In this document: positions 25,288-33,554 of the stretch, piece by piece
How positions within the stretch are numbered: the first letter of the stretch is position 1
How the letters are laid out: each line of letters opens with the position of its first letter
Origin: Oribacterium sinus
Lineage (GTDB): Bacteria; Bacillota; Clostridia; Lachnospirales; Lachnospiraceae
DNA: 64,000 nt
Direction of reading: 5' to 3'
Assembly (NCBI RefSeq): GCF_014202695.1
Contig: NZ_JACHHH010000002.1
Span: 62,001-126,000 of the forward strand
Notes under the pieces: generated by a model
The model's input: the letters and a program-made list of their open reading frames with translations, nothing else
Told to the model about the DNA's origin: nothing
Database searches by the model: none
Program-made: the position numbers and the translations under genes

Positions 25288-26247
25288 TTATTCTTTTGCA
25301 ATATGACGATACTGATTTGGCGTACAGCCAAAAGCTCGTTTAAATTCACGGATAAAGTAATTGCTATCTTCATAGCCCAGTTCATAGGCAATATCGTTGA
25401 TGTGAAGGTTGGAAACCAGTAATTTTCTGGCAGCAGTGGTAAGCTTCAGCTCTTTGACATAGACCATGGGAGACTTTCCCAGCTGGGAACTGAATAAGGA
25501 AGTAAATCTTTGCTTACTTAATTCTGCCATTTCCGCTAAACGGCTTGGAGAATATTTTTCATTGGGGTGTAAGAGAATATAATCCACTACCCCCTGGATA
25601 CGAGAATCCATAGCGGTACCGGATTTTTTGATTTGAGTTCTGATTTTGTCTAAGTCCATTTCATCTCCGTCCTTTTTCCCCTTATTTGTGGTAGGAAGAA
25701 TACGAGAAGAAAAATCAGAAGCATTTTCTGATTTTTTTTCTATGGACTTTTGGGAATTCAAAGTGTCAAAAGGAAGTTCATTCTGATTTGTTTCGGGATT
25801 TACCTTGGCAATGAGAGAGGCAATCAAAAGCTCTAAATATCCCCTGACAAAGAACATCTTTGCAGGGCTCTCTTTTTTTACCCATTGATAGATTTCATCA
25901 AAATAAAAGCTTTCTCCCTTGCCCTCCATAATCTTCGGCAAATGATAATAATCCCCCAGTAAGTCCCCTCCTTCAAAGAAAACAGAGCTGGTAAAACGAA
26001 TACTGGTGAAGGAAAAATGGCTGCTGGTGGCAAAGCAGGAGAGCTGACTTCCCTTGGGGATATAGATGATTTGATCCTTTTTTACAGAATACTCCTGAGA
26101 ATCTATAAAGAAGCTGGCGGTTCCGGATTCAATGTAGCGGAGCATATTGTAGGGAATACTGCTTTCCGGAAAAATCCAATTTCGCCCAAAGGAATAGCGA
26201 TCAATATATAAAAAGTGAAAATGAATATTATCAATAGCGCTGTACAT
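25288..26247 (-). CDS. AraC-family transcriptional regulator with cupin sensor
   Basis: A 319-residue regulator. The N-terminal ~100 residues form an AraC-type cupin arm (SVKKDQIIYIPKGSQLSCFA). A polar linker (about 160-205) follows, and the C-terminal ~100 residues carry two helix-turn-helix motifs (SPSRLAEMAELSKQRFTSLF and INDIAYELGYEDSNYFIREF) ending in GCTPNQYR. It lies just upstream of the sugar importer operon on the same strand and is its likely activator (inference from position). Confidence 0.92.
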   Translation of the reverse strand: MYSAIDNIHFHFLYIDRYSFGRNWIFPESSIPYNMLRYIESGTASFFIDSQEYSVKKDQIIYIPKGSQLSCFATSSHFSFTSIRFTSSVFFEGGDLLGDYYHLPKIMEGKGESFYFDEIYQWVKKESPAKMFFVRGYLELLIASLIAKVNPETNQNELPFDTLNSQKSIEKKSENASDFSSRILPTTNKGKKDGDEMDLDKIRTQIKKSGTAMDSRIQGVVDYILLHPNEKYSPSRLAEMAELSKQRFTSLFSSQLGKSPMVYVKELKLTTAARKLLVSNLHINDIAYELGYEDSNYFIREFKRAFGCTPNQYRHIAKE

Positions 26248-26428
26248 AGGATGCCGTCAAACTTTCTGTATATTTTCTATAGGAATAGAAGCTGTCTTAT
26301 TTAAGTGTTTTCAGTATAAAGGCTTTATAGGAGAAAAGGAATAGAGAGTTTATAAGGGGGGATTAAAATGAGGATATATTGGTAGGAATTATAGATGGAC
26401 TAGACTGGCTGTTTTATTCTATCTTCGT

Positions 26429-26434
26429 TATAAT
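26429..26434 (+). promoter_or_regulatory. Candidate -10 box for the DMT transporter gene
   Basis: A consensus TATAAT 39 bases before the ATG at 26473, with no good -35 at 16-18 bases. Only the -10 is convincing. The gap 26248-26472 shows nothing else. Confidence 0.4.
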
Positions 26435-26472
26435 AAGACAGTATATTTAGTTTAGAAAGCAGAGTAGTGTAA

Positions 26473-27432
26473 ATGAAAGAAGAAATCAGATTAGAAAAAG
26501 AGCGTAAAATAAAGGGAATCATTTCCATAATCCTTTCTGCGGCAAGCTTTGCGGGAATGGCTTTTTTTGTAAAGCTTTCCGGAGATCTGCCTACCATGCA
26601 GAAAGCAATGTTTCGAAATTGTGTGGCGGCTTTGATTGCCTTTGTGATGATGCGGCAGCAGGGATTGCATTATTCTGTCCCTAAGGAGCTTAGGATTCCT
26701 CTACTTCTTCGTTGTTGTTTTGGAACCTTGGGGATTCTTTGTAACTTTTGGTCAATTACGTATCTGAAGCTGGGGGATGCCAGTATTTTACAGAAAATGG
26801 CGCCTTTCTTTGCTATTGTAATGTCTATTTTTATTTTGGGAGAAAAGCCCAATAAGATGGCGATTGTTTCCGTGCTCTTAGCTTTGCTGGGAGCAGCCTT
26901 TGTGGTGAAGCCCGGGCAGGGAATCGTGGGACTTCCCGCACTGGTGGCACTTTTTGGCGGATTTTCGGCGGGAACCGCCTATACCTTTGTTCGCAAGGTA
27001 GGCTTAGGTGGCGTGAAAGGACCGGTAGTGGTCTTTTCTTTTTCGATGTTTTCCGTTTTGGTATTGCTTCCATTTTTTCTTTTGCAATACAAGCCAATGA
27101 CTGCACAACAGACTATCTTTTTAATTTTGGCAGGATGTAGTGCGGCGGTGGGTCAGATCTTTGTGACAAAAGCTTATGCCTATGCCCCTGCAAAGGAGAT
27201 TTCCGTCTTTGACTATTCTCAGGTACTCTTTGCGGCTGTTTTGGGCTTTGTGGTCTTTGGGGAAATTCCGGACGTTTATAGCTTCGTGGGCTATGCCCTC
27301 ATTTTCGGAACGGCTCTTTGGAAATGGAAGCAGACCGGATCAGAAAATGCAAGTCCTTTGGAAAGAAGAGTTGCAGATATGAGAGCAGGGAAGAACATCC
27401 ATGAGCATGAGCTACTTGAGGAAGAGGAATAA
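26473..27432 (+). CDS. EamA/DMT-superfamily transporter
   Basis: A 319-residue membrane protein with ten hydrophobic segments arranged as two EamA repeats. The second repeat begins around ALVALFGGFSAGTAYTFVRK. Loop features such as FGTLGILCNFWSITYLKLGDA and FDYSQVLFAAVLGFVVFGEIP are typical of drug/metabolite exporters. It ends in a charged tail. The exported or imported solute is unknown and the gene stands alone between two regulated units. Confidence 0.9.
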   Translation: MKEEIRLEKERKIKGIISIILSAASFAGMAFFVKLSGDLPTMQKAMFRNCVAALIAFVMMRQQGLHYSVPKELRIPLLLRCCFGTLGILCNFWSITYLKLGDASILQKMAPFFAIVMSIFILGEKPNKMAIVSVLLALLGAAFVVKPGQGIVGLPALVALFGGFSAGTAYTFVRKVGLGGVKGPVVVFSFSMFSVLVLLPFFLLQYKPMTAQQTIFLILAGCSAAVGQIFVTKAYAYAPAKEISVFDYSQVLFAAVLGFVVFGEIPDVYSFVGYALIFGTALWKWKQTGSENASPLERRVADMRAGKNIHEHELLEEEE

Positions 27433-27479
27433 AATGCAGCCCTTGAATACTTTGTGAAAAAGAGTTATCTTTGATAAAA

Positions 27480-27522
27480 TGTTGCATTTGCAACAAACAT
27501 ATCTTTTATATTGTATACAATA
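27480..27522. promoter_or_regulatory. Two palindromic operator-like sites upstream of the cupin-flavoprotein operon
   Basis: TGTTGCATTTGCAACA (27480-27495) has 7-bp arms around a 2-base centre. TATTGTATACAATA (27509-27522) is a perfect 14-bp palindrome of the kind bound by GntR-type dimers. They lie 13 bases apart, about 160 bases before the cupin start. Nothing else is recognised in the 252-base gap except AAAG-rich sequence. Confidence 0.55.
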
Positions 27523-27684
27523 GACTTTGTAAGAAGGATTTAAAGATGCAAGCCCTTTATAAATCTAAAGTTTAAAGCGTTTCTAGGGCAGAACTTTTTA
27601 GAGCTTAAAGAGACTTCAAAAACAATGTTTTTAAAGCCTAAAGCATTTTCAAAATCAAAGTCCTTCAGTAAAGAAAGGAGGCTT

Positions 27685-28335
27685 ATGAAAGAAAAAGTCG
27701 GAGAAGTGTTTTCCATAGCAAGAGAGAATCCACCGGTACGGGGATGTACCGTCTCCAAGCAGATTCATTCGAGAGAAAACGCCGTTATTTATTTTTCCAT
27801 GGCGGAGAGGACGGATATTAGTGCAGAGCTTTATCCCTATCATAAGTTACTTTTCGTAGCTGAGGGGGAGATAGAAGTTTACGGAACAGGAGAAGGGAAG
27901 TTCCTATCAAAAGGACAGGCCATTCTCACCCCGGTGGAGAAACCGGTGGGAATCCGTAGTGAAAAGGGCGCAGTATACACAGAAATTTCCATAAGGAGGG
28001 AAGATTTTATGAATGAAGCAGTAAAAGCAGGTGAGGTTTTTCGTTTGGCAGACTTACTTCCATACCAGGAGGGTAAGATTGTAAACATGGATTTGATGCA
28101 CAATGAGAAAATGAAGTTTGTGCTGATGTCTTTTTCAGAGGGAACCGGTCTTTCCGAGCATGCAGCGCCGGGAGAGGCTATGGTATTTGCTCTGGAAGGG
28201 GAGGCAGTGATTCAGTATGAGGGCGTTGATCATGTGATTCATGCGGGAGAAGAGTTCCATTTTGCCAAGGCAGGTCGACATGCAGTAACAGCAAAGGGAA
28301 ATTTCAAAATGGCTTTGTTGATTAGTTTGGCGTAA
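27685..28335 (+). CDS. Two-domain cupin protein
   Basis: A 216-residue bicupin. The first barrel spans roughly residues 25-105 (YPYHKLLFVAEGEIEVYG...LTPVEKPVGIRS) and the second 130-215 (SEHAAPGEAMVFALEGEAV...GEEFHFAKAGRHAV), the latter with the clearer cupin metal-motif pattern. Such proteins are often small regulators or isomerases; no catalytic role can be assigned. The start at ATG 27685 follows AAAGGAGG; the frame extends upstream to 27625 without support. It begins a likely operon with the flavoprotein 43 bases downstream. Confidence 0.85.
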   Translation: MKEKVGEVFSIARENPPVRGCTVSKQIHSRENAVIYFSMAERTDISAELYPYHKLLFVAEGEIEVYGTGEGKFLSKGQAILTPVEKPVGIRSEKGAVYTEISIRREDFMNEAVKAGEVFRLADLLPYQEGKIVNMDLMHNEKMKFVLMSFSEGTGLSEHAAPGEAMVFALEGEAVIQYEGVDHVIHAGEEFHFAKAGRHAVTAKGNFKMALLISLA

Positions 28336-28378
28336 AAGAATATTTAGCATACATAAGAGGATTCTTTAGGAGGAAAAG

Positions 28379-29572
28379 ATGAGAAAAGCGGTAAAGGGAA
28401 ATGTCAGTTGGATAGGCTATATCGACTGGGAACTACAGCATTTTCATGGAGATGATTATTCTATCATCAACGGTTCCAGCCAAAATGCCTATCTCATCGA
28501 GGAAGAGAAGACGGTTTTGATGGATACGGTTTGGACACCCCACCGTTTTGACTTCGTGGAGAATCTGAAAAAGGAAATTGATTTAAAAAAGATTGATTTT
28601 ATTGTGGCAAATCATGGGGAGTGTGATCATTCCGGCTCCCTTACCACTATTTTGGAAGAGATTCCCGATGTGCCGATTTATTGTACGGAAAATGCGGTAA
28701 AAAGCATTGAAGGACAGTATGGCAAGAGGGGCTGGAATTTCCACGTGGTTAAGACCGGGGATTCCTTGGATATCGGAAATGGAAAGAAGCTTATTTTCCT
28801 GGAAATGCGGATGCTCCACTGGCCGGATTCCATGGCGACTTTCTTAACCGGAGACAATATTCTTTTCTCCATGGATGCCTTCGGACAGCATTATGCGGTA
28901 GAGGAGCTTTTTAACGACAAGGCAAATCAATGCGTTCTCATGAAGGAAGCCATGAAGTACTATGCCAATATCCTGGCCCCCTTCGCTCCGATTTTACGGA
29001 AAAAACTGGAAGAGATTACGGCTTTGAATCTGCCTATTGAAATGATTGCTCCTTCCCATGGAGCCATCTGGCGGGAAAACCCCATGCAGATTGTGGAAAA
29101 ATATGCGGAGTGGGCACAGGATTATCAGGAAGATCAGGTGACGATTGCCTTTGATACCATGTGGGAGGGCACCACAAAGATTGCCTACAGCATTGCGGAG
29201 GAGATTCATCGGCAAAGTCCGGATACGGTGGTGAAGGTCTTTAATATTTCCAAGTCGGATAAAAATGAAGTAATGACGGAGGTCTTTAAGTCAAAAGCCA
29301 TTGCAGTAGGTTCTCCTACGGTGGCAAATTCTATTTTGTCTCCTGTGGCAGGCTGGCTGGAGTTTTTAAAGCAGCTGAAGTTTAAGAAGAAAAAGGCAGC
29401 GGCCTTTGGCTGTTATGGCTGGAGCGGAGAGTCCGTGAAGGTTTTGCAGGAGTCCTTAAAGGGGGCAGGATTTTCTGTGATTCCCGAGAATATTCGGGCG
29501 GAATGGGTTGCCAAGGAAGAGGATTTTGCGGCGATTCCGGCATTGGTAAGCGCATTGTTAAAAGCAGAGTAG
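28379..29572 (+). CDS. fprA: A-type flavoprotein (FprA), diiron oxygen/NO reductase
   Basis: A 397-residue protein with an N-terminal metallo-beta-lactamase diiron domain and a C-terminal flavodoxin domain. The diiron ligands appear in HGECDHSG, LHWPDSM, SMDAFG and APSHGAIW; the FMN domain starts at about 255 (FDTMWEGTTKIAYSIAEEI). These proteins reduce O2 to water or NO to N2O in anaerobes, with electrons from rubredoxin or NADH-linked partners. No fused rubredoxin domain is present. It sits between a cupin protein and a tiny acidic protein and probably helps in oxidative or nitrosative defence. Confidence 0.94.
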   Translation: MRKAVKGNVSWIGYIDWELQHFHGDDYSIINGSSQNAYLIEEEKTVLMDTVWTPHRFDFVENLKKEIDLKKIDFIVANHGECDHSGSLTTILEEIPDVPIYCTENAVKSIEGQYGKRGWNFHVVKTGDSLDIGNGKKLIFLEMRMLHWPDSMATFLTGDNILFSMDAFGQHYAVEELFNDKANQCVLMKEAMKYYANILAPFAPILRKKLEEITALNLPIEMIAPSHGAIWRENPMQIVEKYAEWAQDYQEDQVTIAFDTMWEGTTKIAYSIAEEIHRQSPDTVVKVFNISKSDKNEVMTEVFKSKAIAVGSPTVANSILSPVAGWLEFLKQLKFKKKKAAAFGCYGWSGESVKVLQESLKGAGFSVIPENIRAEWVAKEEDFAAIPALVSALLKAE

Positions 29573-29583
29573 GAGAGGGAAGT

Positions 29584-29748
29584 ATGGCTACATACTGTCG
29601 AGATATTGCAGAGGACGAAGAATTTGAGAAAACGAAAACCATGCTTCGTCTTATGTGTGAACTAAATGAAGGAAGGCACTCCGGGGAAGAAGAGGGATAT
29701 TTATCTGCGGAGGATGTAAGGGCATATTTTCGTAGTAAGCGGAAATGA
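29584..29748 (+). CDS. Small acidic protein of unknown function (54 residues)
   Basis: A 54-residue protein beginning MATYCRDIAEDEEFEKTKTM and ending AEDVRAYFRSKRK. It starts 11 bases after the flavoprotein stop, with AGGAGAGGGA just upstream, so it is clearly translated in the same operon. It is acidic with a basic C-terminus and predicted helical, with no membrane segment. I do not recognise the family. A helper of the flavoprotein is possible from context only. Confidence 0.7.
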   Translation: MATYCRDIAEDEEFEKTKTMLRLMCELNEGRHSGEEEGYLSAEDVRAYFRSKRK

Positions 29749-29765
29749 AATACGTTATGGAGTAG

Positions 29766-29800
29766 AGGGAGAGGAAGTGACATCCTCTCCCTTGCTTTTT
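29766..29800 (+). terminator. Terminator of the cupin-fprA operon
   Basis: GGGAGAGGA (29767-29775) and TCCTCTCCC (29783-29791) form a 9-bp stem with a 7-base loop, followed by TTGCTTTTT. It is placed 20 bases after the small protein gene. The remaining spacer to 29962 is AT-rich and unremarkable. Confidence 0.88.
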
Positions 29801-29962
29801 ATAAAAAACTTTCTATACTAGGAAGGGTGTTTTCTTCTACTAAAAATAGAGAAGAAGTCGGCGCAAAGCTTGGTAACAATAATAAATTTCGTAATAGCTA
29901 TAAATGCTGAAGGAAAACGAAAGAAATAAATTCTAATAAGAAAGGCTGCTGGAAGAAAAAGC

Positions 29963-30682
29963 ATGACAGACGCAATCCTACATCGTAAATCACATCGTAT
30001 TTTCACTCCTGCCCCTCTGTCCGAGGAGGAAATGGCGGCGATTCAAAATAAAATTTCTGAGATCAATCTGGAAACAGGACTTACGATAGAGTTTGAAGAA
30101 GACGGCAGTAGAGCATTTCAGGATTTTCGGAAAAGCTACGGACTTTTCAAAAATGTTCGCAGTTTAATTCTCTTAAAGGGAAATGCGGGACTTGCCCATT
30201 TTCGGGAGAAAATCGGTTTCTATGGGGAAGAGCTGGTGCTGTTTGTGGAAGAGCTGGGAATAGGAAGCTGCTGGGTTGGAGGAACCTTTGACCGGGAAAG
30301 CTTCTGCTATCCGGAGGATGAGCATATTCAGGCGGTAATTGCGCTTGGACACAGCGGAGAAGAGGGAATCGGTAGAAAACTGATTGGCAGTTTATTCCCT
30401 ATGAAGAAAAAGCCTTGGCATGAACGCATTTCCGGACAGGATTCTTATCCTCATTGGATTCAGGAGGGGATGGAGGCGGTAGCCTTAGCCCCCAGTGCTT
30501 TAAATAAGCAAAAGCCGAAGTTCTTTTATGAGCATGGGGAACTTCGGGCTTCGGTACCGGATAATTACGACATGGACATGGTGGATTTGGGGATTGCCAA
30601 GTATCATTTTCTGAAAGGGGTGGGAGAGGGAACTTTCCCCTTTGGAAATGGTGCAAAGTATCAAAAAGAAGAGAATTCTTGA
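29963..30682 (+). CDS. Nitroreductase-family protein
   Basis: A 239-residue FMN-dependent nitroreductase-like protein. The N-terminal RKSHRIFTPAPLSEEEM gives the basic FMN-phosphate site, GEELVLFVEELGIGSCWVGG is the typical dimer/cofactor helix, and AVALAPSALNKQKPKFFY is the late FMN-binding block. Members reduce nitro compounds, quinones or enones with NAD(P)H. The ribosome-binding site is weak (GGCTGCTGGAAG upstream). It is followed by a terminator, so it is probably monocistronic. Confidence 0.88.
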   Translation: MTDAILHRKSHRIFTPAPLSEEEMAAIQNKISEINLETGLTIEFEEDGSRAFQDFRKSYGLFKNVRSLILLKGNAGLAHFREKIGFYGEELVLFVEELGIGSCWVGGTFDRESFCYPEDEHIQAVIALGHSGEEGIGRKLIGSLFPMKKKPWHERISGQDSYPHWIQEGMEAVALAPSALNKQKPKFFYEHGELRASVPDNYDMDMVDLGIAKYHFLKGVGEGTFPFGNGAKYQKEENS

Positions 30683-30720
30683 CATTCTTAATAGCTTAGG
30701 GCAAAATAGCATAACAAAGG

Positions 30721-30752
30721 AAAAACAGCTCCTGCTTTGCGGGAGTTTTTTC
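30721..30752 (+). terminator. Terminator after the nitroreductase gene
   Basis: An AAAAA lead, CTCCTGC, a TTT loop, GCGGGAG and TTTTTT form a compact 7-bp stem with one G-T pair. Confidence 0.9.
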
Positions 30753-30793
30753 TTTGCCCGGTAGTATTAGGGTAAGAAAGTAAGATAGATCTG

Positions 30794-30837
30794 CATAAAG
30801 CAATCGTAAAGCGATCATAAAGCAACTACAAAACAGT
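30794..30837 (+). repeat. Four 11-bp degenerate tandem repeats upstream of the transporter gene
   Basis: Consecutive units CATAAAGCAAT, CGTAAAGCGAT, CATAAAGCAAC and TACAAAACAGT occur in the spacer before the gene at 30893. It is one of several short arrays of this style in the window. Confidence 0.6.
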
Positions 30838-30892
30838 AGTATAGGAAGCCAATTAGTAAGAGTGGATATTGTAGAGTAAAGGAGTAGTAGGG

Positions 30893-32173
30893 ATGCCATT
30901 ACAAAGTATTGCATTGATTTTGTTTATTCTCATGTATGTAGTGATGATTGTGAAGCAGGAATGGAGACTGTATGCCATTTGGGCGGTGGCCCTCCTTTTT
31001 GTGGGATTAGGGATATTACAGAGAAATCCCCTCTACCTCCTGTCTGTCATTAACTGGAACGTGATAATGATGATCGGCGGAACTATGGTCATCGTATATT
31101 ACTTTATTGAATCCAAGATGCCCAACCGTCTGGCGGAGATTATATTGGATAAATGTTCCAATGTGATGTGGGTTATTATTTTGATGTCCTTATTTGCAGG
31201 CTCGGTATCCGCCTTTATCGACAATGTGGCAACGGTTTTGATGATTGCTCCTGTGGGACTTGCTATTTGTAAGAAAATCAAAATCAGCCCGATTCCCATG
31301 CTTTTATCCATTGCGGTATCCTCCAACTTACAAGGAGCGGCCACCCTAGTAGGGGACACCACTTCCATTATGTTGGGAGGCTATGCCAAGATGAACTTCA
31401 TGGAGTTTTTCTTTATGAAGGGAAGACCCGGAATGTTCTTTTCCGTAGAGCTGGGAGCCATGGCGACGGTACCGATTATGATGTTTCTATTTAGAAAATT
31501 CCGTCAGCCGGTGGAGGCTACGGAAAAAACCGAGGTAGAGGGATATTTTCCCAGTATTGCCTTGATTGGAGTGGTGGTTTCTTTGATTGTGGCTTCCTTT
31601 ATTCCCAACACTCCCGGAATTATTAACGGTTTGATTTGCTGTGTTATCGCTGTCATCTGTATGGCGGTGGATTTTCATGTGAAGAAAATGCCGGAAAATC
31701 TCAAGAAGTCTTTGCTTTCTGTGGATAGAGAGACTCTCTTGATTTTAATGGGGCTTTTCCTTGTGATTCAGGGGATCACGGATGTGGGCTTAATAGACCT
31801 TGCGGCGGAGAGTATTGTGAAAATGGGAGGAAATAATCTCTTCCTCTTATACAGCATTATCGTGTGGGGCTCTGTGATATTTTCTGCCTTTATTGACAAT
31901 ATTCCCTATGTAGCAACCATGCTTCCCATCATTACCGGCATTTGCCAGCTCTTACAGATTGAACCCTATCTTCTGTATTTTGGACTCTTGACCGGTGCAA
32001 CTTTGGGAGGAAATATCACCCCCATCGGAGCCAGTGCCAATATCACAGCAGTAGGCATGTTAAAGCAGGAGGGCTACAAGGTAGGATTCGGCGAATTTAT
32101 GAAAATCGGAATTCCCTTTACCTTGGCAGCAGCAGGAACCGGCTACCTCTTCGTTTGGTTTATTTGGAGATAA
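30893..32173 (+). CDS. ArsB/NhaD-superfamily ion transporter
   Basis: A 426-residue integral membrane protein with about 11 segments. The two halves carry matching motifs, SAFIDNVATVLMIAPV and SAFIDNIPYVATMLPI, the internal repeat expected of the ion-transporter superfamily (citrate transporter-like, arsenite ArsB, Na+/H+ NhaD). A glycine-rich GATLGGNITPIGASANITA follows the second repeat. Substrate could be sodium, arsenite or a dicarboxylate; no ars genes are adjacent. It is convergent with the kinase gene at 32386, with a long palindrome between. Confidence 0.88.
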   Translation: MPLQSIALILFILMYVVMIVKQEWRLYAIWAVALLFVGLGILQRNPLYLLSVINWNVIMMIGGTMVIVYYFIESKMPNRLAEIILDKCSNVMWVIILMSLFAGSVSAFIDNVATVLMIAPVGLAICKKIKISPIPMLLSIAVSSNLQGAATLVGDTTSIMLGGYAKMNFMEFFFMKGRPGMFFSVELGAMATVPIMMFLFRKFRQPVEATEKTEVEGYFPSIALIGVVVSLIVASFIPNTPGIINGLICCVIAVICMAVDFHVKKMPENLKKSLLSVDRETLLILMGLFLVIQGITDVGLIDLAAESIVKMGGNNLFLLYSIIVWGSVIFSAFIDNIPYVATMLPIITGICQLLQIEPYLLYFGLLTGATLGGNITPIGASANITAVGMLKQEGYKVGFGEFMKIGIPFTLAAAGTGYLFVWFIWR

Positions 32174-32207
32174 AAAGCAGCTGTAAAAAATCAAAATAAT
32201 TTTCTAT

Positions 32208-32341
32208 GCAATATAGGTCTGAATTGGGGCACGCTCTTGCTAGCTTCGCCACGTAGCGGATACTAAGCGAAAAACTGCGATTCTCTTGTTTTTCGCAAGT
32301 ACCGACGGGCTCAGACTACCCCTCATTCAGACCTATATTGC
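32208..32341. repeat. Long palindromic element, copy 1 (AGGTCT family)
   Basis: A ~134-bp element with 16-bp perfect terminal inverted repeats GCAATATAGGTCTGAA / TTCAGACCTATATTGC, an inner GGGG/CCCC pair and a central hairpin AAGCGAAAAAC / GTTTTTCGCAAG. The flanks extend the symmetry: AAAAAATCAAAATA near 32187 mirrors TATTTTGATTTTTT near 32356, so the whole structure spans about 32178-32378. It lies between convergent genes and may also serve as their terminator. Two relatives are at 50448 and 56047. Confidence 0.85.
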
Positions 32342-32385
32342 CGAAAATCTCTTTATATTTTGATTTTTTGTAGCTCCTTTTTGCT

Positions 32386-33486
32386 TCAAGGAAGATATTT
32401 CTGAACTTCTGCCTTCATCTCCGTCCATTTCTTTTCCATATCCTTCACCAGGGCAATCTGGGTTCTGGCACGATCCAGGTTATGTCCCGGTCTTTTCACA
32501 TGGAAGTAGCTGTCCCCCTGCAAATAGTCGGTGAGGAAGCGCATGCCGCATTCTAAAGTCATAATCTTTGCGCCTTCCGGTAGGGAAAGAATCTCTTTCT
32601 CCCAAAGAGAGCTTCCGCAGGCCTCTAAAAAGCCCTTGGTATAGAGGGAAAAGAGGGGGAGAGACAGAGAAATTTTGCTCAAATCCTCTTCGTCCTCCGC
32701 TCCGGTGTTGGCACCAAAGCGGATGGCATCTCCAAAATCAAAGATGGAAAGTCCCGGCATGACAGTATCCAAGTCAATGATGCAAAGAGCCTTCTCCGTA
32801 TTGGCATCAAAGAGTACATTGTTTAACTTGGTGTCGTTGTGGCTTACCCGTAGCGGCAATTCTCCCTTTTTTAAAAGCGCCAAAGCATAGGATAAGTCTA
32901 TCTCATGGGAGAGGAAAAACTGAATTTCCTCTTCACAATCTTTTTTTCTATCGTATTTATCCTCTTCTACAGCCTTCAGAAAATGCTGAAAACGCTGTGG
33001 GCTGTCATGGAAGTGGGGGATGGTCTCATGCAATTTTTCTGCGGGAAAGTCTGAAAGCAGCTTTTGAAAATGTCCAAAGGCATAGGCGCTTTCATAAAAG
33101 TGTTCCGGTTTTTCTACAAGGTCGAAGGCCTTACAGTCGGTAATATAGAGATACATTCGGAAAAAATTCTTCATCTCGTCTTCGTAATAGAGGCTTCCGT
33201 CCTTGGTTTTGATAATCTGCAAGCTTTCCCGTTCCGGATTTCCGCCCTGTTTCTTGATTTCTTCCGTCATAAAGCGGCAGACCAGGTCTACATTTTCCAT
33301 CAACTCCCTGGGTTTTGTGAAGATTTCACTGTTGATTCGTTGCAGAATATATTTTCTGCCGGCTTCCACCAAAAAGGTATCATTGATATGCCCCGAACCG
33401 TAGGGGCTACAGGATTTTACCTCTCCCTCCAAAGTGAATCGGGAAAGGGCATTTTGCAATTCTTCGTTTGTTAATTTGTTTTTCAT
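32386..33486 (-). CDS. nahK: N-acetylhexosamine 1-kinase-like phosphotransferase
   Basis: A 366-residue kinase of the aminoglycoside phosphotransferase fold. The catalytic loop reads RVSHNDTKLNNVLFD and the metal motif CIIDLDTVMPG, as in bifidobacterial NahK, which phosphorylates GlcNAc/GalNAc at C1 using ATP. It ends the operon that starts with a GH112 phosphorylase and a sugar ABC importer, the same partners as in the bifidobacterial lacto-N-biose pathway. Expected product is N-acetylhexosamine 1-phosphate in the cytoplasm. General APH-family kinase is the fallback call. Confidence 0.82.
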   Translation of the reverse strand: MKNKLTNEELQNALSRFTLEGEVKSCSPYGSGHINDTFLVEAGRKYILQRINSEIFTKPRELMENVDLVCRFMTEEIKKQGGNPERESLQIIKTKDGSLYYEDEMKNFFRMYLYITDCKAFDLVEKPEHFYESAYAFGHFQKLLSDFPAEKLHETIPHFHDSPQRFQHFLKAVEEDKYDRKKDCEEEIQFFLSHEIDLSYALALLKKGELPLRVSHNDTKLNNVLFDANTEKALCIIDLDTVMPGLSIFDFGDAIRFGANTGAEDEEDLSKISLSLPLFSLYTKGFLEACGSSLWEKEILSLPEGAKIMTLECGMRFLTDYLQGDSYFHVKRPGHNLDRARTQIALVKDMEKKWTEMKAEVQKYLP

Positions 33487-33554
33487 AGGACTTCCTTTTC
33501 AAAAAATGGCATGAGGAAAAAACTGCAGCTTTGCACTGCAAATATTTACGCTTT

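Noticed and set aside
29818-30006. Minus-strand ORF of 62 codons with hydrophobic content
   Set aside because: No ribosome-binding site, overlaps the start of the nitroreductase gene and lies in AT-rich spacer, so it looks like chance.
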